64,000 nt of DNA from Bradyrhizobium lablabi (GCF_018131005.1 NZ_JAFCJK010000003.1:248001-312000), one strand, 5' to 3'; shown: positions 19,043 through 29,443, numbered from the stretch's first letter. Program-made: numbers and translations. Notes: generated by a model not told the origin, from the sequence alone.

Positions 19043-21465
19043 TCCAGCTTCGCGCGCGCGAGCCGCAGGGCGTTGCCGATGACGCTGACCGAGGACAGCG
19101 CCATCGCGGCGGCGGCGATGATCGGCGACAGCAGAATGCCGAACAACGGATACAGCACACCGGCCGCGATCGGCACGCCGGCGGCGTTGTAGACGAAGGC
19201 AAACGCCAGATTCTGGCGGATGTTGCGCATTGTCTTGACCGACAACCGCCGTGCGCGGACCAGGCCCATCAGATCGCCGGTCAGGAGCGTGACACCAGCG
19301 CTCTCGATTGCGACATCGGTGCCACCGCCCATGGCGATGCCGACATCGGCAGCCGCCAGCGCCGGGGCGTCATTGACGCCATCACCCGCCATCGCGACGA
19401 TGCGGCCTTCGCTGCGAAGCCACTGAACCACCTCGCTCTTGCGCTCCGGCAGCACGCCGGCCTCGACCTCGTCGATACCAAGCGCCCGCGCCACCGCACG
19501 CGCCGTCGTCACATTGTCGCCGGTCAACATCACGATGCGCAGACCGTCGGCGCGCAACGCCTGCAGTGCTTCCATCGCCGACGGTTTGACCGGATCGGCG
19601 ATCGCGATCACCCCGGCGATGCGGCCGTCGACAGCGATGTAGATCGCGGTGGCACCATTCTTGCGCGCAGCCTCGGCGGCCGGGTCCAGCACGATCGTTG
19701 CAACCTTCAGCTCACCCATCAGCATGGCATTGCCGAGCGCTACCTGCCTGCCATCGACCTTGCCGGCCGCACCCTTGCCGGAGGGGGAGGCGAAGCCAGA
19801 GACCGCGACGGGCGTGAGCTTGCGCTCCCTGGCGGCAGCGAGGATCGCCTGCGCCAGCGGATGCTCGCTGCCCTGCTCGACGCTGGCCGCAAGGCGCAGC
19901 AGCGCGTTTTCGTCGAAACCTTCGGCCGGCATGATGCGCGTCACCTTCGGCTTGCCCTCGGTGAGCGTGCCGGTCTTGTCGATCACCAGCGTGTCGACCG
20001 CTTCCATCCGCTCCAGCGCCTCGGCGTCGCGGACCAGGATGCCGGAATGCGCGCCGCGACCGACGCCGACCATGATCGACATCGGCGTTGCAAGTCCGAG
20101 CGCACAGGGGCAGGCAATGATCAGCACCGTGACCGCGGCGACCAGCGCAAAGGTCAGGCGCGGCTCCGGCCCGAAGGCGGCCCAGGCTATAAAGGCGAGC
20201 ACGGCGGCGGCGATCACCGCCGGCACGAACCAGCCGGCGACGCGGTCGGCGAGCCGCTGGATCGGCGCGCGCGAGCGCTGCGCCTTGGCAACCATATCGA
20301 CGATCCGCGCCAGCATGGTGTCGCGGCCGATCTTCTCCGCGCGCATCACGAGGCCGCCGCTCCGGTTGACGGTGCCACCGATGACGCTGGCGCCCTCGTC
20401 TTTCGACACCGGCATCGATTCGCCGGTGACCATGGTTTCATCGATTACTGCGTGGCCCTCGATGACGACGCCGTCGACCGGAATCTTCTCGCCGGGCCGC
20501 ACGCGCAGGCGATCGCCGACCTTGATCGCATCGATCGCAACGTCCTCGTCGCCGTGGTCGGTGATGCGCCGCGCGGTCTTGGGCGCGAGGCCCAGCAGGG
20601 CGCGGATCGCGCCCGAGGTCTGGGCGCGTGCGCGCAATTCCAGCACCTGGCCTAGCAGCACCAGCACGGTGATGACGGCCGCCGCCTCGAAATACACTGC
20701 AACCGCGCCATGCGTGTCGCGGAAGGCTGATGGGAACAGACCCGGCGCCAGCGTGGCGACGACGCTGTAGACGTAGGCGACCCCGGTACCCATCGCGATC
20801 AGCGTGAACATGTTGAGATTGCGTGTGACCAGCGACTGCCAGCCGCGCACGAACAGCGGCGCGCCGGCCCACAGCACGACCGGCGTCCCCAGCACCAATG
20901 AGATCCAGTTCGACCAGTTCTGCGGCACCAGATGCATCAGGCCAAGATGGCTGCCCATCTCGAGCCCGAAGACCGGCAGCGTCAGCCAGAACGCAATCCA
21001 GAAGCGCCTGGTCATGTCGATCAGTTCTGGATCGGGTCCGTCGTCGAGCGAGACCTGCTCGGGCTCGAGCGCCATGCCGCAGATCGGGCAATTGCCGGGG
21101 CCGACCTGCCGCACCTCCGGATGCATCGGGCAAGTGTAGATCGTGCCGGCCGGCATCGGCGGCTCGGGCTGACGCGGCTTGAGATACTTTCCCGGCTCGG
21201 CCTCGAACCGCTCGCGGCAGCGTTCGCTGCAGAAAAAATAGACCTCGCCCTTATGGCTGACGCGATGCTTGGCGGTCGCCGGATTGACCTTCATGCCGCA
21301 CACCGGATCGATCGCAAGTGTCGACTCCGCGGCCCCCGCGCCGTGATCGTGCTTGCCGCTGCAGCAGGACTGCGCGGCCGCACCGCGATGATGATCGGCG
21401 TGCGAATGGTTGTGCTCTGCCTGTGCCACGAAACTGTTCCAGACCTCTTGAACCATATACCCCAT
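19039..21465 (-). CDS. Copper-translocating P-type ATPase with YHS and heavy-metal-binding N-terminus
   Basis: An 808-residue P1B-type ATPase that exports Cu(I) across the inner membrane. The N-terminus is His-rich (HNHSHADHH at about 18-26, KHDHG at 38-42). It is followed by a YHS metal-binding domain (DPVCGM at 53-58, [12 protein letters not shown]) and a second zinc/copper motif ([19 protein letters not shown] at about 110-135). The core has TGES in the actuator domain, the [10 protein letters not shown] transmembrane metal site, the phosphorylated Asp in [11 protein letters not shown] and [10 protein letters not shown]. It is divergent from csoR with the operator between and over the starts. 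The ATG at 21465 lies inside that operator; a GTG at 21429 is an alternative start. Confidence 0.93.
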   Translation of the reverse strand: MGYMVQEVWNSFVAQAEHNHSHADHHRGAAAQSCCSGKHDHGAGAAESTLAIDPVCGMKVNPATAKHRVSHKGEVYFFCSERCRERFEAEPGKYLKPRQPEPPMPAGTIYTCPMHPEVRQVGPGNCPICGMALEPEQVSLDDGPDPELIDMTRRFWIAFWLTLPVFGLEMGSHLGLMHLVPQNWSNWISLVLGTPVVLWAGAPLFVRGWQSLVTRNLNMFTLIAMGTGVAYVYSVVATLAPGLFPSAFRDTHGAVAVYFEAAAVITVLVLLGQVLELRARAQTSGAIRALLGLAPKTARRITDHGDEDVAIDAIKVGDRLRVRPGEKIPVDGVVIEGHAVIDETMVTGESMPVSKDEGASVIGGTVNRSGGLVMRAEKIGRDTMLARIVDMVAKAQRSRAPIQRLADRVAGWFVPAVIAAAVLAFIAWAAFGPEPRLTFALVAAVTVLIIACPCALGLATPMSIMVGVGRGAHSGILVRDAEALERMEAVDTLVIDKTGTLTEGKPKVTRIMPAEGFDENALLRLAASVEQGSEHPLAQAILAAARERKLTPVAVSGFASPSGKGAAGKVDGRQVALGNAMLMGELKVATIVLDPAAEAARKNGATAIYIAVDGRIAGVIAIADPVKPSAMEALQALRADGLRIVMLTGDNVTTARAVARALGIDEVEAGVLPERKSEVVQWLRSEGRIVAMAGDGVNDAPALAAADVGIAMGGGTDVAIESAGVTLLTGDLMGLVRARRLSVKTMRNIRQNLAFAFVYNAAGVPIAAGVLYPLFGILLSPIIAAAAMALSSVSVIGNALRLARAKLD

Positions 21466-21476
21466 GGGGGTATATG
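21454..21476. promoter_or_regulatory. CsoR-type operator palindrome between the copper ATPase gene and csoR
   Basis: CATATACCCC (21454-21463), ATG, GGGGTATATG (21467-21476): a perfect 10-3-10 palindrome with the TACCCC/GGGGTA core typical of CsoR/RcnR-family operators. It sits between the divergent genes and contains the nominal start codons of both, so a bound repressor would block both promoters. Confidence 0.8.
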
Positions 21477-21758
21477 AGGGCTATGCGCGAAGAGATCAAG
21501 ACATCCTGCTTAAAACGGCTCAAGCGGGTCGAAGGGCAGATCCGCGGCCTCGCCGGCATGGTCGAGGACGATCGCTATTGCATCGACGTGGTGACGCAGA
21601 TCGCTGCGGCGCGCGCGGCGCTGCGCCGCGTCGAGGAGGAGATCCTGCGCGATCACGTCGCCCATTGCGTGGAGCATGCGATCTCGGCCGGCGACAAGGC
21701 CGACCAGCGGCGCAAGATCGCCGAGTTGATGGATGTGATCGGTCGCGCGGATCGCTGA
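21474..21758 (+). CDS. csoR: CsoR family copper-sensing repressor
   Basis: About 94 residues, all helical. It keeps the Cu(I) ligand triad Cys36, His61 and Cys65 (YCIDVV and [10 protein letters not shown]), numbered exactly as in Mycobacterium CsoR when counted from the ATG at 21474. The first helix has the [20 protein letters not shown] signature. Copper binding should release it from DNA and turn on the divergent ATPase. The nominal ATG lies within the operator; the ATG at 21483 (MREEIKTSC) is equally plausible, and neither has a well-placed ribosome site, suggesting a leaderless message. The ligand set argues for copper rather than nickel or formaldehyde. Confidence 0.9.
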   Translation: MRAMREEIKTSCLKRLKRVEGQIRGLAGMVEDDRYCIDVVTQIAAARAALRRVEEEILRDHVAHCVEHAISAGDKADQRRKIAELMDVIGRADR

Positions 21759-21842
21759 TGCGATGGTTTCGGTTAAACCGGCCTTTCCGCAGGCCGGCAT
21801 CACCCCTCCCGCCTGCTTGCGGGAGAGGCGGCGCGCAATGCC

Positions 21843-22940
21843 TCAAGTGTTGAAGCGGAAATGCATGACGTCGCCGTCGGCGACGACATAGTCCTTGCCC
21901 TCGAGCCGCAACTTGCCGGCATCGCGTGCCCCGGCTTCGCCATTGCCTGCGATGTAATCGTCATAGGCGATGGTCTCGGCGCGAATAAAACCCTTCTCGA
22001 AATCGGTGTGGATCACGCCGGCCGCGGCCGGGGCCTTGGTGCCACGGTCAATGGTCCAGGCGCGCGCTTCCTTCGGACCGACGGTGAAATAGGTGATGAG
22101 ATCGAGCAGCTGGTAGCCGGCGCGGATCAGGCGGTCGAGTCCGGCCTCCTCCAGGCCCAACGTCTCGAGAAAATCGGCGCGCTCCTCGCGCGACAACGTT
22201 GCGATCTCGGATTCGATCTTGGCGGAGATGACCACCGCCACCGCGCCCTCTTCTTTCGCACGCTCGAACACCGCCTTGGAGAAATTGTTGCCGTCCCTGG
22301 CGGAGGCTTCCTCGACGTTGCAGACGTAAAGCACCGGCTTTGACGTCAGGAGGCCCAGCATGCGGAACGCGCGTTCCTCCTCAGGCTTGCGCTCCAGCGC
22401 GCGCGCCGGCTTGCCGTCGCGCAACAGCACCAGCGCGCGGTTGACGAGATCAAGCTGCTCCTTGGCTTCCTTGTCGTTGCCCTTGGCCTTCTTCGAGAGA
22501 TTGTCGACGCGCTTTTCCAGGCTGTCGAGATCGGCGAGCATCAGTTCGGTCTCGATGGTCTCGATATCGGCGAGCGGCGCGATCTTGCCCTCGACATGGG
22601 TGATGTCGGAATCCTCGAAGCAGCGCACCACATGCGCGATGGCGTCGACCTCGCGGATATTGGCGAGGAACTGGTTGCCGAGACCTTCGCCCTTCGAGGC
22701 GCCGCGGACAAGGCCCGCAATGTCTACGAAGGTCAACCGGGTCGGGATGATCTGCGCGGACTTCGCGATCGCAGACAGTTTCTCCAGCCGCGGATCGGGC
22801 ACCGCGACCTCACCGACGTTCGGCTCGATCGTGCAGAACGGATAGTTCGCCGCCTGCGCGGCAGCCGTCTCCGTCAGCGCATTGAACAGCGTCGATTTGC
22901 CGACATTAGGCAGCCCGACGATCCCGCATTTGAATCCCAT
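21843..22940 (-). CDS. ychF: YchF (EngD/OLA1) redox-regulated ATPase
   Basis: 365 residues. The G domain has the P-loop [19 protein letters not shown], a DIAG switch ([20 protein letters not shown]) and, in place of the GTP-specific NKxD, the ATP-favouring NVEE (LYVCNVEEA) that marks this subfamily of Obg-like proteins. A helical insertion (about residues 130-200) and a C-terminal TGS domain ([29 protein letters not shown]) follow. YchF binds ribosomes and affects oxidative-stress responses. It is downstream of pth in the same direction with a 34-base gap, as in many bacteria, so they form an operon. Confidence 0.97.
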   Translation of the reverse strand: MGFKCGIVGLPNVGKSTLFNALTETAAAQAANYPFCTIEPNVGEVAVPDPRLEKLSAIAKSAQIIPTRLTFVDIAGLVRGASKGEGLGNQFLANIREVDAIAHVVRCFEDSDITHVEGKIAPLADIETIETELMLADLDSLEKRVDNLSKKAKGNDKEAKEQLDLVNRALVLLRDGKPARALERKPEEERAFRMLGLLTSKPVLYVCNVEEASARDGNNFSKAVFERAKEEGAVAVVISAKIESEIATLSREERADFLETLGLEEAGLDRLIRAGYQLLDLITYFTVGPKEARAWTIDRGTKAPAAAGVIHTDFEKGFIRAETIAYDDYIAGNGEAGARDAGKLRLEGKDYVVADGDVMHFRFNT

Positions 22941-22974
22941 AGTCCGTCCCGAAATCCGTTAGAGAAGCGCCGCC

Positions 22975-23580
22975 TCACGCGGTGTCGTTCTCATCCTTGT
23001 CGAAAAATCCCTTGGCCTGCATCACCAGATGCACCTTGTTGGCGAACGAGGCGTCATGACCTGTCGCCAGCAGGCCGGCATTGTCGGCGACGGCATGACA
23101 CAACGCCTCCACCCACGGCCGGTCGCTCTTGGCGAAGTCCGACAACACGTGGCTGTGCACGAGCTCCTTGACGCCGGGATGACCGATGCCGAGCCGCACC
23201 CGGCGATAGTCGTTGCCGATATGAGCGGAGATCGAGCGCAACCCGTTGTGACCAGCGATCCCACCGCCAACCTTCACCCGCAGTTTCGCCGGTGGCAGTT
23301 CGAGCTCATCCTGGAACACGGTGACATCGCCGGCCGCAAGCCTGTAGAAGTTCGCCGCCTCCTGCACCGCACGCCCGGACTCGTTCATGAAAGTGGTCGG
23401 CTTCAAGAGCACGACCTTCTCACGGTCGAGCACGCCCTCGCAGGCCTCGCCCTGAAAGCGACGGCGCCATGATGCGAAACCATGACGCCGTGCAATTTCA
23501 TCGACCGCCAGGTACCCGATATTGTGCCGGTTGCTGGCGTATTTCGCACCGGGATTACCGAGACCAACAAAGAGGCGCAT
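22975..23580 (-). CDS. pth: Peptidyl-tRNA hydrolase
   Basis: The 201-residue enzyme recycles tRNA by cutting the ester bond of peptidyl-tRNA that has fallen off ribosomes. All catalytic residues are visible: the Asn and His in [12 protein letters not shown] (His near 20), Asn in [11 protein letters not shown], Asp in VFQDELELP (near 91) and Asn in [10 protein letters not shown]. Length is usual for the family. It lies between rplY upstream and ychF downstream, an arrangement conserved in proteobacteria, and is probably transcribed with them. Confidence 0.97.
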   Translation of the reverse strand: MRLFVGLGNPGAKYASNRHNIGYLAVDEIARRHGFASWRRRFQGEACEGVLDREKVVLLKPTTFMNESGRAVQEAANFYRLAAGDVTVFQDELELPPAKLRVKVGGGIAGHNGLRSISAHIGNDYRRVRLGIGHPGVKELVHSHVLSDFAKSDRPWVEALCHAVADNAGLLATGHDASFANKVHLVMQAKGFFDKDENDTA

Positions 23581-23638
23581 GGCGCGGCATCCCGTGTCAG
23601 CGCGCGATCAACGGATGATCGCGCGCCGACCTGATCGG

Positions 23639-24370
23639 TTACTTCTTCTTGTCGCCACCGCCGGCAGGCGCCTTGGTGCCCGCGGCCGGAGCCGCAGCGC
23701 CCGCAGCCGGAGCGGCGGCAGGAGCGGGAGCCGCCGCAGCACCCGGGGCCGGCGCAGCGGTCGCGCCGGCGGCCGCCGCAGCCGCGGCCCTCTGTTCTTC
23801 CGCGTAACCGGACGGCGGCACGATGGTGACCAGCGTTGCGTCCTCGCGCGTCAGCGACTTCACGCCCTTCGGCAGCTTGATCTCGGAGAGATGCAGCGAG
23901 TAGCTGATCTCGAGCCCGCCGACGTCGGCCTCGATATATTGCGGAATGTTGTCAACCGAGCACTCGAGCTCGAGCGCGTGGGTGACGATGTTGACCGTTC
24001 CACCGCGCTTGACGCCCGGCGCCATTTCCGCGTTCACGACGTGCAGCGGCACGCTGACGCGGATGGTTGCGCCTTCCCCAAGCCGCATGAAGTCGACATG
24101 GAGCGGGAAATCCTTCACCGCATCGAGGTGGAAGTCGCGCGGAATCACGCGGTGCTTCTTGCCCTCGAGATCGATGTCATAAATCGTGGTCAGGAACCGG
24201 CCGGCGAGGATGCGCTGGCGCAGTTCGCGATCGTCAACCGAGATGGTCAACGGGGGCTGGTTGTTGCCGTAGATCACTCCGGGAACTCTCCCGGCGCGAC
24301 GCTCTGCCCGGGCGGCCCCCTTGCCGCTCTTCGGACGCGCGGTCGCCTTCAATTCCATGACGGTTGCCAT
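23639..24370 (-). CDS. rplY: 50S ribosomal protein L25 (Ctc type)
   Basis: A 243-residue long form of L25/Ctc that binds 5S rRNA. The N-terminal domain is the 5S-binding L25 fold (ELKATARPKSGKGAARAERR, RVPGVIYGNNQPPLTISVD); the middle TL5-type beta domain contains VPLHVVNAEMAPGVKRGGTV. The last 45 or so residues are a low-complexity Ala/Pro/Gly tail ending in GGGDKKK, common in alphaproteobacterial L25 and probably disordered. The ATG at 24370 has AAGGACTTAAGG upstream. It is followed by pth and ychF in one direction. Confidence 0.95.
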   Translation of the reverse strand: MATVMELKATARPKSGKGAARAERRAGRVPGVIYGNNQPPLTISVDDRELRQRILAGRFLTTIYDIDLEGKKHRVIPRDFHLDAVKDFPLHVDFMRLGEGATIRVSVPLHVVNAEMAPGVKRGGTVNIVTHALELECSVDNIPQYIEADVGGLEISYSLHLSEIKLPKGVKSLTREDATLVTIVPPSGYAEEQRAAAAAAAGATAAPAPGAAAAPAPAAAPAAGAAAPAAGTKAPAGGGDKKK

Positions 24371-24596
24371 AGCCTTAAGTCCTTGTATTTAAAAAGTTAA
24401 AGGCCGCAGCGCGGCCCATGCTCAGATCCACGGCAAGCCTCCAGGGGTGCGGGGGCCGCGGATGTGGCGGGCTTTTAGCCCCAAAGGGACAAAATGACAA
24501 GGAAATGAAGGGATTTTTCTCAACGTTACCCCAGCCTCGCCACTCGCTCACACCCCTCCCCTGGAGGGGACCCACCCAGGGAAATCCATGCACGCC

Positions 24597-24866
24597 TTAG
24601 CCCGCAGTGCCCGGTGCGATGCCGAGCTTGGCCTCCAGAGCAATAATCCGCGCTTTGAGCACTTCGTTCTCCTCACGCGCCAAGCGCGCCATGTCCTTGA
24701 CCGCGTCGAACTCCTCGCGCTTGACCACGTCGAGGTCGCGCAAGATGCGTTCTGCCTGGTTGCGCATGACCTGATCGACCTCGCGCTTGACGCCCTGGGC
24801 TGCACCCGCGGCATCGTTCATCAGACGGCCGATCTCGTCGAAAAACCGATTGCTGGTCTGGGTCAT
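24597..24866 (-). CDS. ubiK: UbiK-family accessory factor (BMFP domain)
   Basis: About 89 residues from MTQTSNRFFDEIGRLMNDAA. It is entirely helical with a C-terminal coiled coil (ARLAREENEVLKARIIALEA), matching the BMFP/YqiC family. In E. coli this protein, UbiK, assists aerobic ubiquinone synthesis with UbiJ; it also fuses membranes in vitro. The ATG at 24866 is chosen because GGAG lies eight bases upstream and the conserved family region begins there; a start at 24905 would add 13 unlikely residues. It is divergent from the dienelactone hydrolase gene. Confidence 0.88.
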   Translation of the reverse strand: MTQTSNRFFDEIGRLMNDAAGAAQGVKREVDQVMRNQAERILRDLDVVKREEFDAVKDMARLAREENEVLKARIIALEAKLGIAPGTAG

Positions 24867-25036
24867 CTTGAAAACTCCGCGTTCACTGGATGGCAACGGA
24901 GACAATGGCGATCCGCGCGAGGCGGTTCAAGTCCGCGCCGTATGGCTGGCCCTCTCCGGCTCGCCTTGTCATGCTCCGGTTTCCTTGCAATCGTATTGAA
25001 CACACAACAGAAATCGCACAAGGCGAGCAGAGAGTC

Positions 25037-25768
25037 ATGATCGAGCACACGGTCGATATCGAAACCAAGGACGGCAAGACCACAACCTTCGTCGCGCACC
25101 CGGAGCGCGGCGGACCGTTTCCCGTCATCATCTTCTACATGGATGCGCCGGCGATCCGCGAGGAGCTGCGCGACATGGTACGCCGGCTCGGCACCTCGGG
25201 CTATTACGTGATGCTACCCAATATGTATTACCGCGCCGGCGTGATGGAGCTCGGCCCGATCAATCCCGATCCTGAATCGCCGGAGCGCAAGCGCATGTTC
25301 GCGCTGATGAGCTCGCTCAGCATCCCGCTCGTGATGGAGGATACCAAGGCGCTGCTCGCGTATGCCGAGACGCAACGGGCCGCGAACACGAAGATCGTCG
25401 GCACCGTGGGCTACTGCATGAGCGGGCGCTATGCGGTCAACGCCGCGACGCACTTCTCCGATCGCGTCAAGGCCGCCGCCTCGATCTACGGCACGCATCT
25501 GGCGACCGACCAGCCCGACAGCCCGCATCTTGCCGCACAGAAGACCAAGGCCGAACTCTATTTCGCCTGCGCCGAGACCGACGTCTATGCACCCGCCGAA
25601 ATCATCGAGAAGGTGAAGGTGGGCATGAAGGGATCGAACAACGAGGTGGAGATCTATCCCGGTACGCATCACGGCTTTGCGTTCCCCAAGCGCCCGGTCT
25701 ATGACCGCGACGCCGCCGAACGCCACTGGGAGCGGCTGCTCGCCCTCTATCGCCGCAACCTCGTCTAG
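25037..25768 (+). CDS. Dienelactone hydrolase family protein
   Basis: 243 residues with the alpha/beta-hydrolase fold of dienelactone hydrolases. The nucleophile is Cys in TVGYCMSGRYAVN rather than Ser, the Asp is probably in ETDVYAP, and the His is in GTHHGFAFP, completing the Cys-Asp-His triad of the family. These enzymes open dienelactones from chloroaromatic breakdown, but many members act on other esters and the substrate here is unknown. The ATG at 25037 (MIEHTVDIETKDG) marks the start of the conserved region. Directly after its stop, in the same frame, comes the remnant of an acetyltransferase gene. Confidence 0.87.
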   Translation: MIEHTVDIETKDGKTTTFVAHPERGGPFPVIIFYMDAPAIREELRDMVRRLGTSGYYVMLPNMYYRAGVMELGPINPDPESPERKRMFALMSSLSIPLVMEDTKALLAYAETQRAANTKIVGTVGYCMSGRYAVNAATHFSDRVKAAASIYGTHLATDQPDSPHLAAQKTKAELYFACAETDVYAPAEIIEKVKVGMKGSNNEVEIYPGTHHGFAFPKRPVYDRDAAERHWERLLALYRRNLV

Positions 25769-25915
25769 AGCGACGAGATCAGGATCATCGCGCTTCACAC
25801 GAGCCCCATCATGACGGTCGCCCTGCCCATGTATCGCGAGATGGGGTTCACCAAGGCCTATGACGCGCCGCCGATCCACGGCGTGCCCTACGCCGTCTAC
25901 ACGAAAGTGCTCTGA
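25769..25915 (+). pseudogene. 3' remnant of a GNAT acetyltransferase gene
   Basis: Immediately after the dienelactone hydrolase stop, in the same frame, 48 codons read SDEIRIIALHTSPIMTVALP, then [20 protein letters not shown], then YAVYTKVL and a stop. This is the typical C-terminal end of a GNAT N-acetyltransferase (last strand-helix with ALHTS...MYREMGF). The acetyl-CoA pyrophosphate loop and everything before it are absent, so the gene is truncated. A deletion that joined it to the hydrolase end is the simplest explanation. Codon use is still good, so the loss may be recent. lgt begins five bases later. Confidence 0.75.
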
Positions 25916-25920
25916 TCCCG

Positions 25921-26775
25921 ATGCCGTTCCTCCTGATCGACTTTCCGATCTTCGATCCCGTCGCGCTCTCGCTCGGGCCGATCGCGATCCGCTGGTATGC
26001 GCTGGCCTATATCGGCGGCATCGTGCTGGGGTGGATCTATGCCCGCTCGCTGATCAAAAAGGAACGGCTCTGGGGCGGGCCGGCGCCGATCACGCTGCCG
26101 CAGCTCGACGATTTCATCCTCTGGGTGACGATCGGCATCATCGTCGGCGGCCGCACCGGCTACGTGCTGTTCTACAACCTTCCCTTCTTCATTGCGCATC
26201 CGGCCGAGATCTTCGAATTGTGGAAGGGCGGCATGTCGTTCCATGGCGGTTTCCTCGGCTGCGTCGCCGCGGTGATGCTGTTCGCTCGGCGCAACAACAT
26301 CTCGATCCTGTCGCTGGGCGACATCACCACCGCGGTCGGTCCGATCGGGCTGTTTCTCGGACGCCTCGCCAACTTCATCAACAGCGAGTTGTGGGGCCGT
26401 CCCGCCGACCCAAGCCTGCCTTGGGCCATGATCTTCCCCAATGGCGGGCCGCTGCCGCGCCACCCGAGCCAGCTCTACGAGGCCGGCCTCGAGGGCATTC
26501 TGCTGTTTACGGTGCTCGCCATAATGATCCGGATGGGCGCTCTGAGGCGGCCGGGCCTGATTCTCGGCAGCTTCATCGCCCTCTACGGCTTTGCCCGAAT
26601 AACCGGTGAATTTTTCAGGGAGCCCGACCCGCAGCTGGGATTCCTGTGGGGCGGACTAACCATGGGCATGCTGCTGTCGGTGCCAATGATTATGGTTGGC
26701 GCTATCATCATTGCCGCTGCCGTCCGCCGCAAGACGGCCGGGCCGATGCCGAGTTCAATTCAAGGAAGACTGTGA
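25921..26775 (+). CDS. lgt: Prolipoprotein diacylglyceryl transferase
   Basis: A 284-residue inner-membrane enzyme with about seven helices that adds diacylglycerol to the Cys of prolipoproteins, the first step of lipoprotein maturation. It contains the family hallmarks HGGFLG (with the essential His), the Lgt signature [18 protein letters not shown] including the key Arg and Asn, and RHPSQLYEA. Length is usual. The gene after it starts with a GTG overlapping its stop codon by the GTGA arrangement, so lgt, the methyltransferase and pgeF are translated as one coupled block. Confidence 0.97.
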   Translation: MPFLLIDFPIFDPVALSLGPIAIRWYALAYIGGIVLGWIYARSLIKKERLWGGPAPITLPQLDDFILWVTIGIIVGGRTGYVLFYNLPFFIAHPAEIFELWKGGMSFHGGFLGCVAAVMLFARRNNISILSLGDITTAVGPIGLFLGRLANFINSELWGRPADPSLPWAMIFPNGGPLPRHPSQLYEAGLEGILLFTVLAIMIRMGALRRPGLILGSFIALYGFARITGEFFREPDPQLGFLWGGLTMGMLLSVPMIMVGAIIIAAAVRRKTAGPMPSSIQGRL

Positions 26776-27893
26776 GCGAAACTTCCCCGCTGCTGGACGA
26801 GATCAGGAAGCTGATCAGATCGTCCGGACCGATGCCGGTCTGGCGTTACATGGAATTGTGCCTGACGGATCCACAGTACGGCTACTACGTCTCGCGCGAC
26901 CCACTCGGGCGCGAGGGCGATTTCACCACGGCGCCGGAAGTCAGCCAGATGTTCGGCGAATTGCTCGGGCTGTGGAGCGCGTCGATCTGGAGAGCAATCG
27001 AGTCGCCTTCGATACTGCGGCTGGTCGAGCTCGGGCCCGGACGCGGCACCATGATGGCGGATGCGCTGCGTGCGCTGCGTGTGCTGCCGCCGCTCTACCA
27101 GTCGCTCAGCATCCATCTCGTCGAGGTCAACCCGGTGCTGCGAGAGAAGCAGCGCGAGACGCTGTCGGGGGCGCCCAACATTGCCTGGCACGAGACGATC
27201 GACGACGTGCCCGAAGGGCCGGCGGTCATCCTCGCCAACGAATATTTCGACGTGTTGCCGGTCCACCAGATGGTTCGTCGCGAGACCGGCTGGCACGAAC
27301 GCACGGTCGGGATGGACGCCAACGGCCGGCTGTATTTTGCCGCCGCGCCCGAGCCGACGCCGCGTTTTGAGGTGCTGCTGCCGCCCCTGGTGCGCGCCGC
27401 CCCCTTGGGCGCGGTGTTCGAATGGCGGCCCGACACCGAGATCATGAAGCTCGCCACGCGGGTGCGCGATCAGGACGGTGCGGCGCTGATCGTCGACTAC
27501 GGCCATCTCCGCAGCGACGTCGGCGACACCTTCCAGGCAATCGCGCGCCACAGCTACTCCGATCCATTGCAGAATCCCGGAGAGGCCGACGTGACCGCCC
27601 ATGTGGATTTCCAGGCGCTGGCGCGGGCCGCCGAAGACGTCGGCGCGCGGGTCCACGGACCGGTGACGCAGGGCGATTTCCTCAAGCGCCTCGGCGTCGA
27701 GGCCCGCGCCGCCGGCCTGATGGCCAAGGCGACGCACGAAGTCTCGGCCGACATCGCCGACGCGCTGAAGCGCCTGACCGACTCCGGCCGCGGCGGCATG
27801 GGCTCGATGTTCAAGGCAATGGCAGTCTCCGATCCGCGCATCACCTCGATCGCGGGATTGAGCGACCGGCCTGACGGGTATGAGCAGTCATGA
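26772..27893 (+). CDS. NDUFAF7/MidA-like SAM-dependent methyltransferase
   Basis: 373 residues of the family once called DUF185. Motif I is [20 protein letters not shown]; other family marks are [40 protein letters not shown] and LIVDYGHL. The mitochondrial homologue NDUFAF7 methylates an arginine of a complex I subunit during assembly; the bacterial role is probably similar but untested. The start is GTG at 26772, overlapping the lgt stop (GTGA), and its own end overlaps the pgeF start (ATGA). The lgt-methyltransferase-pgeF order is conserved in many alphaproteobacteria. Confidence 0.9.
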   Translation: MSETSPLLDEIRKLIRSSGPMPVWRYMELCLTDPQYGYYVSRDPLGREGDFTTAPEVSQMFGELLGLWSASIWRAIESPSILRLVELGPGRGTMMADALRALRVLPPLYQSLSIHLVEVNPVLREKQRETLSGAPNIAWHETIDDVPEGPAVILANEYFDVLPVHQMVRRETGWHERTVGMDANGRLYFAAAPEPTPRFEVLLPPLVRAAPLGAVFEWRPDTEIMKLATRVRDQDGAALIVDYGHLRSDVGDTFQAIARHSYSDPLQNPGEADVTAHVDFQALARAAEDVGARVHGPVTQGDFLKRLGVEARAAGLMAKATHEVSADIADALKRLTDSGRGGMGSMFKAMAVSDPRITSIAGLSDRPDGYEQS

Positions 27894-28657
27894 CTTTGGG
27901 ATCACCGCTGCTATCGGCCATTCCGGGCCTGCGCCACGCTTTCTTCTCACGCGAGGGCGGAGTGTCCGAGGGCGTCTATGCCGGCCTCAATGGCGGTCTC
28001 GGCTCGAACGACGACCCGGCCAAGGTCGCTGAAAACCGGCGACGCATGGCCGAGCAGCTCGGCGTGCCGCTCGGGCATCTCCTCAGCGTCCATCAGATCC
28101 ATTCGCCTGACGTCGTGGTCGCCACCGCCCCCTGGGACGGCGGCCCGCGCCCGAAGGCGGACGCGCTGGTGACGGCGACCGAAGGGCTCGCACTCTCGGT
28201 GACGGCCGCCGACTGCGGGCCGATCCTGCTCGTCGACCCCAATGCGCGCGTGATCGGTGCGGCACACGCCGGCTGGAAGGGGGCGCTGACCGGCGTGCTG
28301 GAATCAACCATCGACGCGATGGAGAAACTCGGCGCCGACCGCGGCGGCATCGTCGCGGCGATCGGCCCGCTGATCCGCCAGGAGTCCTACGAGGTCGGCA
28401 GCGAGTTCGTCGAGCGTTTCATCGAGGCCGACGCCGAGAACGGCGTTTTCTTCATTCCCGGCGAGCGCCGTGGCCACGCGATGTTCGATCTCGCCGGCTT
28501 CATCCGCATGCGGCTGGAGAACGCCGGCGTATTGATGATCGACGATCTCGGCATCGACACCTATTCCGACGAGCGCTTCTACAGCTACCGCCGTTCCGTG
28601 CATCGCAAGGAGGCCGATTACGGCCGTGGTGTTCACGCGATCGCCTTGGAAGGCTGA
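27890..28657 (+). CDS. pgeF: Peptidoglycan editing factor PgeF (YfiH/laccase-domain)
   Basis: 255 residues of the multicopper-polyphenol-oxidase-like domain family, now linked to removal of wrongly inserted L-serine from peptidoglycan precursors. The metal ligands are seen in HQIHSPDVV (His), VTAADCGPILLVD (Cys) and AAHAGWKGALTGV (His). The N-terminal AFFSREGGVSEGVYAGLNGG is typical. It overlaps the preceding methyltransferase by ATGA at 27890, giving translational coupling. Its position behind lgt fits a cell-envelope role. Confidence 0.93.
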   Translation: MTLGSPLLSAIPGLRHAFFSREGGVSEGVYAGLNGGLGSNDDPAKVAENRRRMAEQLGVPLGHLLSVHQIHSPDVVVATAPWDGGPRPKADALVTATEGLALSVTAADCGPILLVDPNARVIGAAHAGWKGALTGVLESTIDAMEKLGADRGGIVAAIGPLIRQESYEVGSEFVERFIEADAENGVFFIPGERRGHAMFDLAGFIRMRLENAGVLMIDDLGIDTYSDERFYSYRRSVHRKEADYGRGVHAIALEG

Positions 28658-28822
28658 GCCGGACCTCAGGCTCGATTCCACGGCCCGACGGAAAGTCAGA
28701 TGATTGCGGGCATCGTGAGCAAAGGAATTCGATCCTGTCCCCGGCCGCGTTGGCCAGATTGGCGCGTGCTGTGCCCTTGCTGCCCTAGACGTTAACCCGT
28801 TTTAACGATATCGCAGGGCGCA

Positions 28823-29443
28823 ATGAGGGAAGCGTCAGAAAACCGGTTTCAAACCGGGACAATCGCGCGCGCCGGGATCGCGGCTGCGATGCTGGCGCTC
28901 GCCTGCGTGCTCGGCGGCTGTGCCGCCGGCAGTGGCGCGGCGAATAACTCCTACGCGATGGCGGGGGCCGTTGGCGGCAGCACTGTTACCTTCGAGTCGA
29001 TCGATGGTCCACCGCCCCAGGTGTTCGACCGCATGGTGAGTGTGCTCGACAGCGAGTCCAAGCTGCGCAGTCTCTCGATCGTGTCACGCGAAAGCAGCGC
29101 GGCCTATCGCGTCCGCAGCTATCTGTCAGCGCAGGTCGTGCGCGGCCGTACCGTGATCTCGTGGGTGTGGGACGTCTACGACAGCAATCAGCAGCGCGCG
29201 CTGCGGCTCTCCGGCGAGGAGCCGGCCGGCAAGGCCGGACGCGACGCATGGGCGGCCGCCGACGATCTGATCCTGCGCAAGATTGCGCAAGCGGGCCTCA
29301 GCGGCCTGTCCGGCATGATCAATGGCGGCCCGGCTCAAGCCCCCGCGTCAGCCCCGGCACCGGACCGCAGCGGTCCCGCGGTCGCAAGTAGCCCGACAAT
29401 TGAGGCGACCGAGACGGTGGCGCTCGGATACTCCGCCAACTAA
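28823..29443 (+). CDS. Putative lipoprotein
   Basis: The 206-residue product has a signal with a lipobox, LGGC-AAG near residue 33 (ACVLGGCAAG), so it should be lipidated and anchored in the envelope. The middle (residues 55-155) is a compact mixed domain (VFDRMVSVLDSESKLRSLSI, VISWVWDVYDSNQQRALRLS) and the C-terminus is a Pro/Ala-rich tail. I do not recognise a named family. It stands 166 bases after pgeF, so it may have its own promoter; the AT-rich TTTTAACG near 28800 lies just upstream. Proximity to lgt is suggestive only. Confidence 0.75.
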   Translation: MREASENRFQTGTIARAGIAAAMLALACVLGGCAAGSGAANNSYAMAGAVGGSTVTFESIDGPPPQVFDRMVSVLDSESKLRSLSIVSRESSAAYRVRSYLSAQVVRGRTVISWVWDVYDSNQQRALRLSGEEPAGKAGRDAWAAADDLILRKIAQAGLSGLSGMINGGPAQAPASAPAPDRSGPAVASSPTIEATETVALGYSAN

